A DNA stretch of 26,920 bases from Aphodosoma sp045658305 (GTDB taxonomy: Bacteria; Bacteroidota; Bacteroidia; Bacteroidales; Paludibacteraceae): contig JAZOUT010000114.1 of the NCBI GenBank assembly GCA_045658305.1, positions 1-26,920 on the forward strand, read 5' to 3'. The notes beneath the pieces are model-generated. The model was not told the origin of the DNA. It ran no database searches and saw only the letters and a program-made list of their open reading frames with translations. Made by a program: the position numbers and the translations under genes. Shown piece after piece: positions 1 to 7,671 of the stretch. The number at the start of each line of letters is the position of its first letter. The stretch's first letter is position 1.

Positions 1-37
1 AATTAAACTTAATACTAATCTCTAATACTTATTTATT

Positions 38-289
38 ATGATTAAAACAATCACATTTAACGAATTGCGTCGTATCAAAGATTCATTGCCAGATGGCTCA
101 ATGCAACGTATTGCCGACGAATTAGGTCTTTCTGCAGAAACAGTACGTAATTATTTTGGTGGTCACAACTATCAAGACGGTTCTGGTTGTGGCGTTCATA
201 TCGAACCAGGTCCTGATGGTGGTATGGTACAATTGGATGATACAACTATTCTTGAAATGGCTCAAAAAATCTTAGAAGAAACACACTAA
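38..289 (+). CDS. Small helix-turn-helix DNA-binding protein
   Basis: This is an 83-residue protein. Residues about 18-40 (QRIADELGLSAETVRNYFGG) read as a helix-turn-helix: a first helix, a glycine turn (LGLS) and a recognition helix ending before a Gly-Gly. The middle (residues 47-63) is rich in Gly, Asp and Pro, and the end is a short acidic helix. Small single-domain proteins of this kind are common in Bacteroidales and are annotated only as DNA-binding proteins; target and role are unknown to me. It ends at a strong bidirectional terminator shared with the convergent phosphoesterase gene, so it is probably a short transcription unit. The ATG follows an AT-rich leader without a Shine-Dalgarno sequence, as usual in this phylum. 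DNA binding is inferred from the HTH pattern alone. Confidence 0.75.
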   Translation: MIKTITFNELRRIKDSLPDGSMQRIADELGLSAETVRNYFGGHNYQDGSGCGVHIEPGPDGGMVQLDDTTILEMAQKILEETH

Positions 290-306
290 GAGACGCATAA
301 CAATAA

Positions 307-355
307 AATAAACGAGGATTACTAATGTTACTATTTGTAATCCTCGTTTATTTTT
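307..355. terminator. Bidirectional intrinsic terminator
   Basis: A perfect 16-bp inverted repeat (307-322 with 337-352; core CGAGGATTAC / GTAATCCTCG) with a 14-nt loop. On the plus strand it is followed by a T-run, and on the minus strand by an AT-rich T-containing tract. It lies between the convergent HTH gene and phosphoesterase gene and can serve both. Confidence 0.9.
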
Positions 356-358
356 ATG

Positions 359-1591
359 TCAATTCTCAACTTTCAATTCTATTACGCTTATCTCCGCTGG
401 CATACCCAATCTAAATGGAATACCCACATAACCCAATCCTCTTGATATGAACAAGTATTGATTTCCCTCTTGATATAATCCATCCCATTCGTCGAAAATC
501 CATTGTGATGGAGACCATTTGAATTTGCCAAGATTAAGGCCTATTTGAGCCGAATGAGTATGTCCTGAAAGGGTTAAATCAATATATTTATATTCCTGTT
601 TAACCACCTCTTCGCGCCAATGACTTGGGTCGTGCGATAATAAAATATTGAATTGCGCAGGCTCAAATCCTTTTGTTGCTTTGGCTAAATCACCATAACG
701 TGGGAAAGGTGGTTTACCCCAGTTTTCAACACCAATAACGCTAATAGTTGAGAGTTGAGAGTTTAGAGTTGAGTGAGTGGTGTTATCTATACTCTGTCCC
801 TTGTTATTAGTTATCTGAACTGCACTATCATTCAAAAGTACAAACCCAACACGTCCATACGCCTCGTATGCAGACATAAGATTAGCCTCTTTTGCCTCCT
901 TCGATTTCCACTTCTTATAATCACCATAATCATGATTGCCCATCACGGCATATCGTCCTAAAGGAGCATTTACTGAAGCAAATAACCCATCTAATCCCTC
1001 AACTTCTTTAGCTGATATATTTATCATATCGCCAGTGCAAACCAGCATATCTGGCTTTATTTCATTCAATTTTGTTACTATTTTTTTGAGATAATTATCT
1101 CGAGGCGTAAGATTACCCAAGTGCAAATCCGTAATATGAGCAATGCGCATTCCCTCAAACTCTTTAGGCAGATTTTTTGAATAAATCGTCACCTCTCGTA
1201 CCCTCAAATTATGACGATTAACCATACCCATAATTATACCGACTGTCACTATTATTGCCGATACCAAACCCACATAGTGCAACCATTTATAACTACGCTT
1301 TGTAAATACATGAATTATGTCATTTATTGCGTAAAATATGGCATATACATTTTGAGGTAACATCGTTAGTAGCATTGTCCATATTATCCATGTTATAATT
1401 TTGATATTATATCCTAAGCGAGTAGCAAATGTAAGTAGCATAAACGCCAAAAACGACAATGTTGGCAAAGCAAACATCGCTATAACACTACTTGTTATTT
1501 CATTTTTTCGTTTTAAAATATGTCTCAAGTAAACGAAACTTGGCAAAAATGCCATTATTGCAAATATAATTAAAATAGGAACAATACGCAT
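359..1591 (-). CDS. Membrane-anchored calcineurin-like metallophosphoesterase
   Basis: A 410-residue protein. Residues 1-125 hold about four hydrophobic segments (about 3-23, 34-57, 64-88, 105-124) that anchor it in the inner membrane. The rest is a calcineurin-like metallophosphoesterase domain with all metal-site motifs: DLHLG (155-159), GDM (187-189), GNHD (218-221), SHD (319-321) and GHTH (343-346). The layout matches the YkuE/YaeI-like group, some members of which act on lipid-linked phosphates; the substrate here cannot be read from sequence. Residues about 262-283 (rich in Asn, Thr, Ser and Gln) form an extra stretch between GNHD and SHD. It is encoded by a 7-bp-period repeat found elsewhere in the window, so it is probably an acquired loop. 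The gene appears to be transcribed alone, from a TATATTTG box near 1678. Confidence 0.88.
   Translation of the reverse strand: MRIVPILIIFAIMAFLPSFVYLRHILKRKNEITSSVIAMFALPTLSFLAFMLLTFATRLGYNIKIITWIIWTMLLTMLPQNVYAIFYAINDIIHVFTKRSYKWLHYVGLVSAIIVTVGIIMGMVNRHNLRVREVTIYSKNLPKEFEGMRIAHITDLHLGNLTPRDNYLKKIVTKLNEIKPDMLVCTGDMINISAKEVEGLDGLFASVNAPLGRYAVMGNHDYGDYKKWKSKEAKEANLMSAYEAYGRVGFVLLNDSAVQITNNKGQSIDNTTHSTLNSQLSTISVIGVENWGKPPFPRYGDLAKATKGFEPAQFNILLSHDPSHWREEVVKQEYKYIDLTLSGHTHSAQIGLNLGKFKWSPSQWIFDEWDGLYQEGNQYLFISRGLGYVGIPFRLGMPAEISVIELKVEN
743..805 (-). repeat. Heptad repeat inside the phosphoesterase gene
   Basis: On the coding strand this stretch contains ACTCTAA, ACTCTCA, ACTCTCA, ACT in 7-bp steps (about 752-778) and encodes a polar peptide ending STLNSQLSTIS. 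It maintains the reading frame and falls between conserved phosphoesterase motifs. The same heptad occurs at 2060-2104, 361-382 and elsewhere. Confidence 0.6.
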
Positions 1592-1600
1592 AATAAGCTG

Positions 1601-1634
1601 ATAATTGATAATTTATAATTGAAAATAGATAATA
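1601..1634. repeat. Degenerate heptad repeat in phosphoesterase leader
   Basis: Units ATTGATA, ATTTATA, ATTGAAA and ATAGATA follow one another at 7-bp spacing just upstream of the phosphoesterase start. It is an AT-rich variant of the heptad family described under findings. It would lie in the 5' untranslated leader. Confidence 0.45.
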
Positions 1635-1670
1635 CGTTTTAATTTTGTTATAAAACCCACGCATAAAACG

Positions 1671-1678
1671 CAAATATA
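1671..1678 (-). promoter_or_regulatory. Candidate -7 box for the phosphoesterase gene
   Basis: The minus strand reads TATATTTG, matching the Bacteroidota -7 consensus TAnnTTTG, about 80 nt upstream of the start codon at 1591. No well-placed -33 TTG was seen, so the call is tentative. Confidence 0.4.
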
Positions 1679-1770
1679 CACAAAATATTTCAATTAGATG
1701 TGTTAAAAAACACTAAAAATCATTTTATTATCCAAACGAAATAATAACCCAATCCTCTCCTATACTAAAA

Positions 1771-1836
1771 CATATGATAAATATACAATAAATATACCAT
1801 AAATATACTATAAATATATAATAAATATACTATAAA
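1771..1836. repeat. 11-bp-period AT-rich tandem array, copy 1
   Basis: After CATATG there are five units of ATAAATATANN (last two bases CA, CC, CT, TA, CT), ending in ATAAAGC. It lies in the 411-bp gap between the phosphoesterase gene and the B12 operon, which otherwise holds only a terminator near 1944-1980, a promoter box and AT-rich sequence. Two further arrays with the same start and end rules are at 7402-7478 and 24733-24790. Confidence 0.8.
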
Positions 1837-1943
1837 GCAACTTTCAAACATCCTTACCCCATACTCCCTATTACTTTTACCTTACCAAAAAATAAGTAAC
1901 AATATGCAGACACCTATGTAGAATTAACTTTCTCATTGTAATA

Positions 1944-1980
1944 TAAAAAAACTGAACCAAAATTTTCATTTCAGTTCAGT
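1944..1980 (-). terminator. Terminator of the B12 uptake operon
   Basis: On the minus strand ACTGAAC (1980-1974) pairs with GTTCAGT (1957-1951), followed by a run of seven T residues. It lies 22 nt past the stop codon of the last gene of the operon. Confidence 0.8.
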
Positions 1981-2002
1981 CCCTTTTATCAATAGCAATA
2001 TT

Positions 2003-3829
2003 TTATTCTCTTATAAATTTTGTTGTTTTATCGCCACTCCTTATAATATAAATCCCAGGAGCTAAGTTAAGAGTCGAAAGTTGAGAACCCGAAGTTGAGA
2101 GTTGTAGTTGCCCTTGCATGTTATAGATGCTGATTTCTTCACCTTCTTCGATGCCTTCAATATGAAGAATATCGCGACAAGGGTTAGGATATACATTCAA
2201 TTGAGTATTAGGAGTTAAGAACGATTCTATGCCTGTTTCTTCTTTTATAGGGCGGATAGTGATTTGGTCGAGTCCAAAATAGAACGTTGTATTCGACCCC
2301 CAATCGCCCACATCGGTTGTCTCCATTGTGAAATATATACTTTTCACAGTCCCAAGTTCCGACAAATCCATCCATGCCCAATCTCTATTCACAAACCATT
2401 TAGTCGAATCCTCATCGCGGTAGTCAGCCATATAATAAACCACTGTGCCACAATCTTCTCCATCGGCATTGATGCCATGTGCCGTAAGTGTACAGTAATC
2501 GCCACGAGTAAATTTGCGAGCATACATAAATCCGTCAACAATACATTTTGTAGTGTATGGCGAGTTGCAAACATAACATCCAACTGCCTCAATTTCATTG
2601 GTATGAGTAAATCCTATTTCGCAAATATGACCTTCAATCGAACTTTCAGTGTATTCAGCATAATAGCCAAGAATATAAGGTGAGCCTTCCCCTGTAACAC
2701 CACCGCCTGCCATCACGCCCCATTGATGGTCAGGGTAGAATGCCTCGTGTGATAGTAGGGTGTCTTGACTGCGTGAAATTGTAAATCCTTCCCACGATGT
2801 GCCGTCCCAACTATTGCCTGAGCGGAGGTGAGAGAACGAGAATGTGCCATTGCCAAACCATTGATATTCTGCACTATCGTTGAGCGTTTTATCCCACACG
2901 TCTGATTCGTTGAATTGAATGTTGTGGTCAGTAATCATGCCGTTTAGGTCGAATACAATTTCATCACTCATTTCGATTGTTTCATCGTGAAGTGCACGAA
3001 TAGCCGATATTTCAGTGCTCGCTTCGCCTATTTGTCCATGGTCGGCAGCAATTGTACCTGTATGTATTCTAATAAAGTCAATTGCTTTAATATCAACCTT
3101 ATTACCTTCTTCATCAACTGCCCAGTCTACATCAAAACTACAACCTACTTCGTTTGAATTAGGTTGATTATCAGCATAACCCCATTCGAATGGTGCTAAC
3201 TTGAAGTATGAGCCATCGCCTTTTTCGTCTATTGCATTATCAGGTAAAAGTGTGCCTCTAAATGCTAGACTATCAGCATCAATCCATGTAGGGTAGTAAG
3301 GTTGTTTGTGAGTTGTATTTTTTGTAAGCCAACCACTATTGCCTTGATTGTCAGACCAACGAATATATTCTTTGATAGCCTCTTCCGAAATATCGTTTTT
3401 TGCTGTTGGGCGATAGTATGTTATTTCGTAGTTCTTTGTTGAGCGAGCATATTCGCTACCTGCTATTTCGTACCAGCGGTCATCGGCAATGCCGTTTTGA
3501 TTAGCATCACGACTTACCATCACAACTCCCGGTTCGGCACTTGTCTCAAAGGCATTGCCGAGTATTATGAAGTCATTGCCTTCGGCGTTAGCAAGTGGCG
3601 TATCGAATTTAACTGTCATATAGCCTCCAAAAGCCCCAAGGCTAATCATAGAGCCACGTTCGAGGTTTTGTTGTGCCTTTTGAAGAATGTCATTTTCAGA
3701 TTCAATAATAGGCAATGTGTTAACAAATTGTCCTGGGGCAGGATTGTATTCAATTACTGTTACTTTGTTTTCTGCAAAACAAAGTGTACTGAATAATGTG
3801 CATAATAATGCTGTAATCGAGTGTTTCAT
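2003..3829 (-). CDS. DUF4465-type T9SS-sorted surface protein, candidate cobalamin-binding (BtuH-like)
   Basis: A 608-residue secreted protein. Residues 1-19 are a signal peptide (MKHSITALLCTLFSTLCFA). The N-terminal half (about 22-290) resembles the domain found in Bacteroidales B12-locus surface proteins, with a calcium-loop-like DANQNGIADD stretch. The next part, about 295-530, has DUF4465 features: SWDGTSWEGFTISR, a YMADYRDED stretch, DLSELGTV and a final YFGLDQI. Residues about 535-608 are a T9SS type A sorting domain (NVYPNP, SIYNMQGQ, LAPGIYIIR, ending TTKFIRE). It starts 12 nt after the BtuG-like gene and shares the cobalamin riboswitch, so a role in surface B12 capture is likely; BtuH proteins occupy such loci in Bacteroides. 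Those are lipoproteins, whereas this one would be delivered by T9SS. The sorting domain contains a heptad repeat encoding GSQLSTLNL. B12 binding is inferred from context. Confidence 0.75.
   Translation of the reverse strand: MKHSITALLCTLFSTLCFAENKVTVIEYNPAPGQFVNTLPIIESENDILQKAQQNLERGSMISLGAFGGYMTVKFDTPLANAEGNDFIILGNAFETSAEPGVVMVSRDANQNGIADDRWYEIAGSEYARSTKNYEITYYRPTAKNDISEEAIKEYIRWSDNQGNSGWLTKNTTHKQPYYPTWIDADSLAFRGTLLPDNAIDEKGDGSYFKLAPFEWGYADNQPNSNEVGCSFDVDWAVDEEGNKVDIKAIDFIRIHTGTIAADHGQIGEASTEISAIRALHDETIEMSDEIVFDLNGMITDHNIQFNESDVWDKTLNDSAEYQWFGNGTFSFSHLRSGNSWDGTSWEGFTISRSQDTLLSHEAFYPDHQWGVMAGGGVTGEGSPYILGYYAEYTESSIEGHICEIGFTHTNEIEAVGCYVCNSPYTTKCIVDGFMYARKFTRGDYCTLTAHGINADGEDCGTVVYYMADYRDEDSTKWFVNRDWAWMDLSELGTVKSIYFTMETTDVGDWGSNTTFYFGLDQITIRPIKEETGIESFLTPNTQLNVYPNPCRDILHIEGIEEGEEISIYNMQGQLQLSTSGSQLSTLNLAPGIYIIRSGDKTTKFIRE
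2060..2104 (-). repeat. Heptad repeat inside the T9SS sorting domain
   Basis: The coding strand reads ACTCTCA, ACTTCGG, GTTCTCA, ACTTTCG, ACTCTTA, ACTTAGC in strict 7-bp steps. It encodes the stretch containing TSGSQLSTLNLA in the last strand region of the sorting domain, preserving frame. It is the same family as the insert at 743-805. Confidence 0.6.
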
Positions 3830-3841
3830 AGTTTTATTTGT

Positions 3842-4915
3842 TTATTTAATTATTATCGAATTTGGATTTAGACCTATTTCATTTAAGCGGAATTTCAACT
3901 CTCCATTGCGGTTGAAGCAAAGCACATCGCCCCATAGCACATAATTATATGCCTCCATAACGTATAAGTCGCCATTTTCGGGATTTATAGTCATACCAAA
4001 TGGAGTTTCAAGCTCAGTTCCGTCTGTGATAAAGTTGTCATTCACTACTTGGTCGGCAAGGCAGTCGAATACCTTAATCCATTGCTCGCCACTTTTATAG
4101 TTATAGCTATACATATATGCTAAGTCGTTATGTATCACCATTTGCAGAGGATGTAAATCTTTGAATGTTTCCACTATGGTATCTATTTCCGAATCTATCT
4201 TATGTAGCATATAGTCCTCTTCATCGTAGTCGCCTCGGGTGATTACATACACATCTCCTTCGCTATCGGCTATTATTGAGCCAGGATTTAGTCCTACTTC
4301 TATGCGGCGTATCTCTTTGAAACTCTCTAAATCAACAACGCTTACTGAATTGTCGTAAAACGGATTATCCAATCCTCCTGAGTTGCTGACATACAATTTG
4401 TTATTACATACAACCAAGTTGTCTGGATTGTTGCCACAGCGAGCCCAACCATCTATTTCTAATGTCGTAGTGTCAATGCGAGCTACCCAACCATCAAAAC
4501 AAGTTAAATAAGCTTTGTCTTGACTGAATGTTATGTATCGAGGTTGTCGCGCAACGCCTTCTTCGTTGAATAGAGGTATTTGTTTAATTGATTTGTAGCT
4601 ATTTGCATCCAATATCTCCAATTGACTTGATATATTTACAGGTATATATATTTTTGAGCCATATTGTTTCATATCATTGCCTGTATCGCCAATCCCACGT
4701 CCATTAATTGTTGTAAAGTAATCGTAATCAATCTCTCCTGTTTGTAAGTTTACCTTTGCCAATGTGCTATTATTCATATTGAACAATCCTTCGCTGAGCA
4801 CTAATAACGATGTCGTCTCAGTTGAATCGTTCCACATAGGCTCACGCGGCACGTCATACATATCGTTGCAACTCACTAAGAGTGTAGATATCAATATTAT
4901 AATATATTTTTTCAT
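3842..4915 (-). CDS. btuG: BtuG-like surface beta-propeller lipoprotein (cobalamin capture)
   Basis: I start this at the ATG at 4915, not the upstream in-frame ATG at 4951, because that gives a proper lipoprotein signal (MKKYIIILISTLLVSC, lipobox LVSC, Cys16) and begins 5 nt after the btuB stop. The mature protein (357 residues with signal) reads as a YncE/DUF5074-type beta-propeller: repeated blade strands such as LVLSEGLFNMNNSTL, YITFSQDKAYLTCF, LYVSNSGG and LNPGSIIADSEGDVYVITRG. BtuG proteins in Bacteroides are surface lipoproteins that bind cobalamin very tightly and pass it to the BtuB channel. Position directly after btuB and under a cobalamin riboswitch supports the same job here. The fold is read from blade-like repeats; B12 binding is inferred from synteny. 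Confidence 0.82.
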   Translation of the reverse strand: MKKYIIILISTLLVSCNDMYDVPREPMWNDSTETTSLLVLSEGLFNMNNSTLAKVNLQTGEIDYDYFTTINGRGIGDTGNDMKQYGSKIYIPVNISSQLEILDANSYKSIKQIPLFNEEGVARQPRYITFSQDKAYLTCFDGWVARIDTTTLEIDGWARCGNNPDNLVVCNNKLYVSNSGGLDNPFYDNSVSVVDLESFKEIRRIEVGLNPGSIIADSEGDVYVITRGDYDEEDYMLHKIDSEIDTIVETFKDLHPLQMVIHNDLAYMYSYNYKSGEQWIKVFDCLADQVVNDNFITDGTELETPFGMTINPENGDLYVMEAYNYVLWGDVLCFNRNGELKFRLNEIGLNPNSIIIK

Positions 4916-4920
4916 GTTTT

Positions 4921-7011
4921 TTAGAATTTCCAATATAGGGTTCCGCGCCAACTACGACCTGGCATAGGAAAATAGCGCACAACGCAATAATTCACGTTAG
5001 TTAAATTCAAACACTCAATATTTACTCCTATCTTGTGTTCGTTTTTTATCTCAAATTCATGACTTGCAGACAGACTATGGTCGAAATATCCTTCCACACG
5101 ATTCTCTTTATAATTTTGATTTACTGCATATCTATGTCCACTCCATACGAGCGAATAGTTTATTGAAAACCAAGGCGTTTTTATTCCGGCCTTGCCTGAT
5201 CCCGATATGCGTGGTGTGTATGGTATTTGGTGACGATAGTCGCGGTCGGTAGGGTTAGTTACATTCAATGCTCTGTTGTAAGTGTATGTAGCACCAAGAG
5301 TTATAGTCAAATTTGGACATGGAGCTACTTCTAAATCTCCCGTAAAATCTAATCCCGTAATCGATACACGTCCATAGTTGAGCATAGTCCATGTATAGAT
5401 ATTTTTTGTTGGGTAGGCTACGATTTTGTTGCGTACGTCGTTGTGATATACGTCGCAACTCAATGCCAATAGCGGTACATATTCTGTGATGGAGTGTTGG
5501 AATGTCAAGCCGACATTATATTGATTCGTGGTTTCAGGTAATAAATCGCGGTTGCCTACTTTGCCATAGTATAGGTCGTTGAATGTAGGCAGGCGGAATA
5601 TATTTTTGTAGAATGTACGTACTCTAAAATCCACATTCTCAAAAGGTTTGAACGCTATACTGATGTATGGCGATGCCTTAAATCGCTCTTGTTCTTTACT
5701 CCCGTCTTCCATCATATCTTTCATCGCAGTTATCAACACACTAGCGGTAGCCATAACCCAATTGTTTACATATTTTCCTGCAATAGCAGTCAATGAGGTA
5801 TAGCGTGTAGGTGATGTAAAATTATCTAAATCAGTATTTAATGTATTTATAACTCCGTCTTGCGATAGGTTAAAAGACAATCCACCCATAGGTCGATAAA
5901 CCACAGACCCACTCACATAGTATTCGTTTTGCGTGTATCGATTCTCATCCTTACCCTCTGAACCTAAATACATTGGGTCAAGATAGTACGTGAAAGTATA
6001 ATTATATTTGGCATTCAGTTGCAAGGCAACAATATTATTAAAATTACGTTCGTAATGCCCTTGAACAAAAGCCGACCTATCCCAAATACGCTGACTGCTG
6101 AAATTCAGTGTATTATAGAATATTGTAGCTCCTGGCAATCCTCGTTCCGATTGGTAGTAATATCCTTTTATATAACCACTTTGCACTGAGTCTGAGCCAT
6201 ATAGAGCCATTTCGGTTCGTAAATTCTCCACATCGGTATTTTGTCGTATTTCAATCGATGTACTATCACCATAATTCATCACGTATGGATACCGTCCGTG
6301 CGCCGACATCCATTCTCCGCTTGCCGTCATCGACAGATATTTATTCAATTTGCCAGCAACATATAGCGATGGATTTATGAGTCCGAATGAGCCACCTTTC
6401 ATCATTACCTTTCCATTTACTGCACATTTATCAAATCGAGGAGCCATAGTAGTGATATTCAGCACAGCGGCCGAAGCATATTGCCTTGCAGGTTGAAATA
6501 TTTGGTCGCTTTGTCCGTTCGAAAGCGACACCATATCAACATTATCTAAAGAAAAACGGCTAATGTCAATTTGACCATTTTGCGCATCGCTTACAGCAAT
6601 ACCATCGTAACTCACAGCCGTATGGCTTGCACCCAAACTTCTTACCGATACAGTTTTCAATCCACCAATACCACCATAATCTTTCACCATTACACCGCTA
6701 AAATGTTTCACTGCATCAGCCACTTGGATAGCATTTAAACCCTTAAGAGTTTCGTCTGTAAGTATTTGCAGTGGAGCCGTAGCTCGGCCCTCTTTTCCTT
6801 TGTGATTAGAAACAACTACAACTTCTTCGAGGTTATCATTGAGAGTGGTAGTATCTATCTTTTCTATTATGTCTGATTTGGTATTCTCCCCCTGTTTTAG
6901 GGGGAGTGTCCCGTAGGGGGAGGGGGTTATTATATGCCCACAACAAATCTTGCTTATGCTCAAAAGCATAAGTATAAATACAATACAAACAAAGCGGGGA
7001 TAATGTTTCAT
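4921..7011 (-). CDS. btuB: TonB-dependent cobalamin receptor BtuB
   Basis: A 696-residue outer-membrane receptor. A signal peptide covers about residues 1-25. A TonB box-like LEEVVVVSN lies near 61-69, followed by a plug domain (about 75-190, with VSVRSLGASHTAVSYDG and the closing AAVLNITT). A 22-strand-type barrel follows and ends in an aromatic residue (GTLYWKF). The cobalamin riboswitch directly upstream identifies the substrate class: B12 or related corrinoids, imported using TonB energy. The downstream btuG-like and DUF4465 genes form one operon with it. Residues 29-43 (TPSPYGTLPLKQGEN), between signal peptide and TonB box, are encoded by a dispersed repeat element also present in hemW. 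This makes an unusual N-terminal linker in the mature receptor. Specificity for a particular corrinoid cannot be told from sequence. Confidence 0.9.
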   Translation of the reverse strand: MKHYPRFVCIVFILMLLSISKICCGHIITPSPYGTLPLKQGENTKSDIIEKIDTTTLNDNLEEVVVVSNHKGKEGRATAPLQILTDETLKGLNAIQVADAVKHFSGVMVKDYGGIGGLKTVSVRSLGASHTAVSYDGIAVSDAQNGQIDISRFSLDNVDMVSLSNGQSDQIFQPARQYASAAVLNITTMAPRFDKCAVNGKVMMKGGSFGLINPSLYVAGKLNKYLSMTASGEWMSAHGRYPYVMNYGDSTSIEIRQNTDVENLRTEMALYGSDSVQSGYIKGYYYQSERGLPGATIFYNTLNFSSQRIWDRSAFVQGHYERNFNNIVALQLNAKYNYTFTYYLDPMYLGSEGKDENRYTQNEYYVSGSVVYRPMGGLSFNLSQDGVINTLNTDLDNFTSPTRYTSLTAIAGKYVNNWVMATASVLITAMKDMMEDGSKEQERFKASPYISIAFKPFENVDFRVRTFYKNIFRLPTFNDLYYGKVGNRDLLPETTNQYNVGLTFQHSITEYVPLLALSCDVYHNDVRNKIVAYPTKNIYTWTMLNYGRVSITGLDFTGDLEVAPCPNLTITLGATYTYNRALNVTNPTDRDYRHQIPYTPRISGSGKAGIKTPWFSINYSLVWSGHRYAVNQNYKENRVEGYFDHSLSASHEFEIKNEHKIGVNIECLNLTNVNYCVVRYFPMPGRSWRGTLYWKF
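6883..6927 (-). repeat. In-frame CCCCCTCC...AGGGGG element in btuB
   Basis: The coding strand holds ACCCCCTCC, a 10-12 nt variable part, then TCCCCCTAAAACAGGGGGA. The second part can fold into a 6-bp CCCCCT/AGGGGG hairpin with loop AAAAC. It encodes TPSPYGTLPLKQGEN in frame. It is homologous to the elements at 23686-23727 and 24295-24336 in hemW. Confidence 0.85.
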
Positions 7012-7064
7012 TAAAGATTTATGTTAGTGCCTTTCCTCGAAGCACAGATTAAACATAGTGGACA

Positions 7065-7297
7065 AATGGTAGGTCTTCTGACTTGTCTAACTCTATAACA
7101 CACCTTCCCAAATTAGAGTGGAGTCTTATTCTCGCGCCTCAATTCAGTGGCTTTTGTGTCATATCAAATGTAGGAATAAAATTCGTAAAGGATATTCCTT
7201 TCTACTCATTCTTCATTCAAATATAGACTTACAGCAGCGGGACTGTTCAGGACTTTCACCTGATTCCCTCTTAGTCGCTCCAATCGAGCGAACCATT
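7065..7297 (-). ncRNA. Cobalamin (AdoCbl-type) riboswitch
   Basis: Read on the minus strand, the leader has AATGGT (7297-7292) pairing with ACCATT (7070-7065) as P1. It also has the conserved cobalamin core: GGGAATCAGGTGAAAGTCC, then GAACAGTCCCGCTGCTGTAA, a GAAGGTG segment further on, and GTCAGAAGACCTACC at the 3' end. The element is followed 54 nt later by the btuB start. A small GTGC/GCAC hairpin at about 7027-7045 lies between aptamer and start codon and may be part of the expression platform. Ligand binding is expected to reduce expression of the whole B12 uptake operon. Confidence 0.95.
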
Positions 7298-7312
7298 GTC
7301 TTTTACATAGTG

Positions 7313-7343
7313 CAAAGTTAGATAAAAATTTCCATATTACAAA
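7313..7343 (-). promoter_or_regulatory. Promoter of the B12 uptake operon
   Basis: The minus strand has TTTG (7343-7340), a 19-bp spacer, and TAACTTTG (7320-7313), an excellent match to the Bacteroidota -33/-7 promoter. Transcription would begin about 7306-7308, a few bases before the riboswitch P1. Confidence 0.8.
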
Positions 7344-7401
7344 CAATTTATTTTAAAATTTATTTTTAGAAAAAATATCTTTAACTCCTCCTTATCTTCA
7401 A

Positions 7402-7478
7402 CATATGATAAACATATAATAAATATACTATAAATATATTATAAATATATTATAAATATATGATAAATATACTATAAC
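7402..7478. repeat. 11-bp-period AT-rich tandem array, copy 2
   Basis: CATATG followed by six units of ATAAA(T/C)ATANN ending in ATACTATAACC. It sits in the divergent region between the B12 operon promoter and the surface-protein gene. The remainder of this gap (7344-7401 and 7479-7619) is AT-rich with nothing else recognised. It has the same orientation as copy 1 and opposite to copy 3. Confidence 0.85.
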
Positions 7479-7619
7479 CGAATGTATAATTAGATGAAAC
7501 ATTATTTCTCATATAATTTTTATAGTATTATATTTTTTGTTATTTTGTTTTATAAGTGTTTTTTTGAAAAATGTATCAAATATTATTAAATTGAGAGTGG
7601 AAAAACGGGAAATTATTGC

Positions 7620-7627
7620 TATCTTTG
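7620..7627 (+). promoter_or_regulatory. Candidate -7 box for the surface-protein operon
   Basis: TATCTTTG matches TAnnTTTG and lies 44 nt before the ATG at 7672. The nearest TTG (7591-7593) is 26 bp upstream, longer than the usual 19-21 bp, so the -33 element is uncertain. Confidence 0.5.
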
Positions 7628-7671
7628 TAAGTTATAAAAATATTTAGTTATTTGTAAGTGATTTGTATTTT

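Noticed and set aside
1771..1836. Possible CRISPR array in the 11-bp repeats
   Set aside because: Units are 11 bp, contiguous and without spacers, and there are no cas genes nearby.
4916..4951. Longer BtuG-like start at 4951
   Set aside because: It overlaps the btuB end and puts 12 residues ahead of a perfect lipoprotein signal.
6883..6931. CCCCCT/AGGGGG hairpin in btuB as a terminator
   Set aside because: There is no T-run after it in the direction of transcription, and it lies in an intact coding frame.
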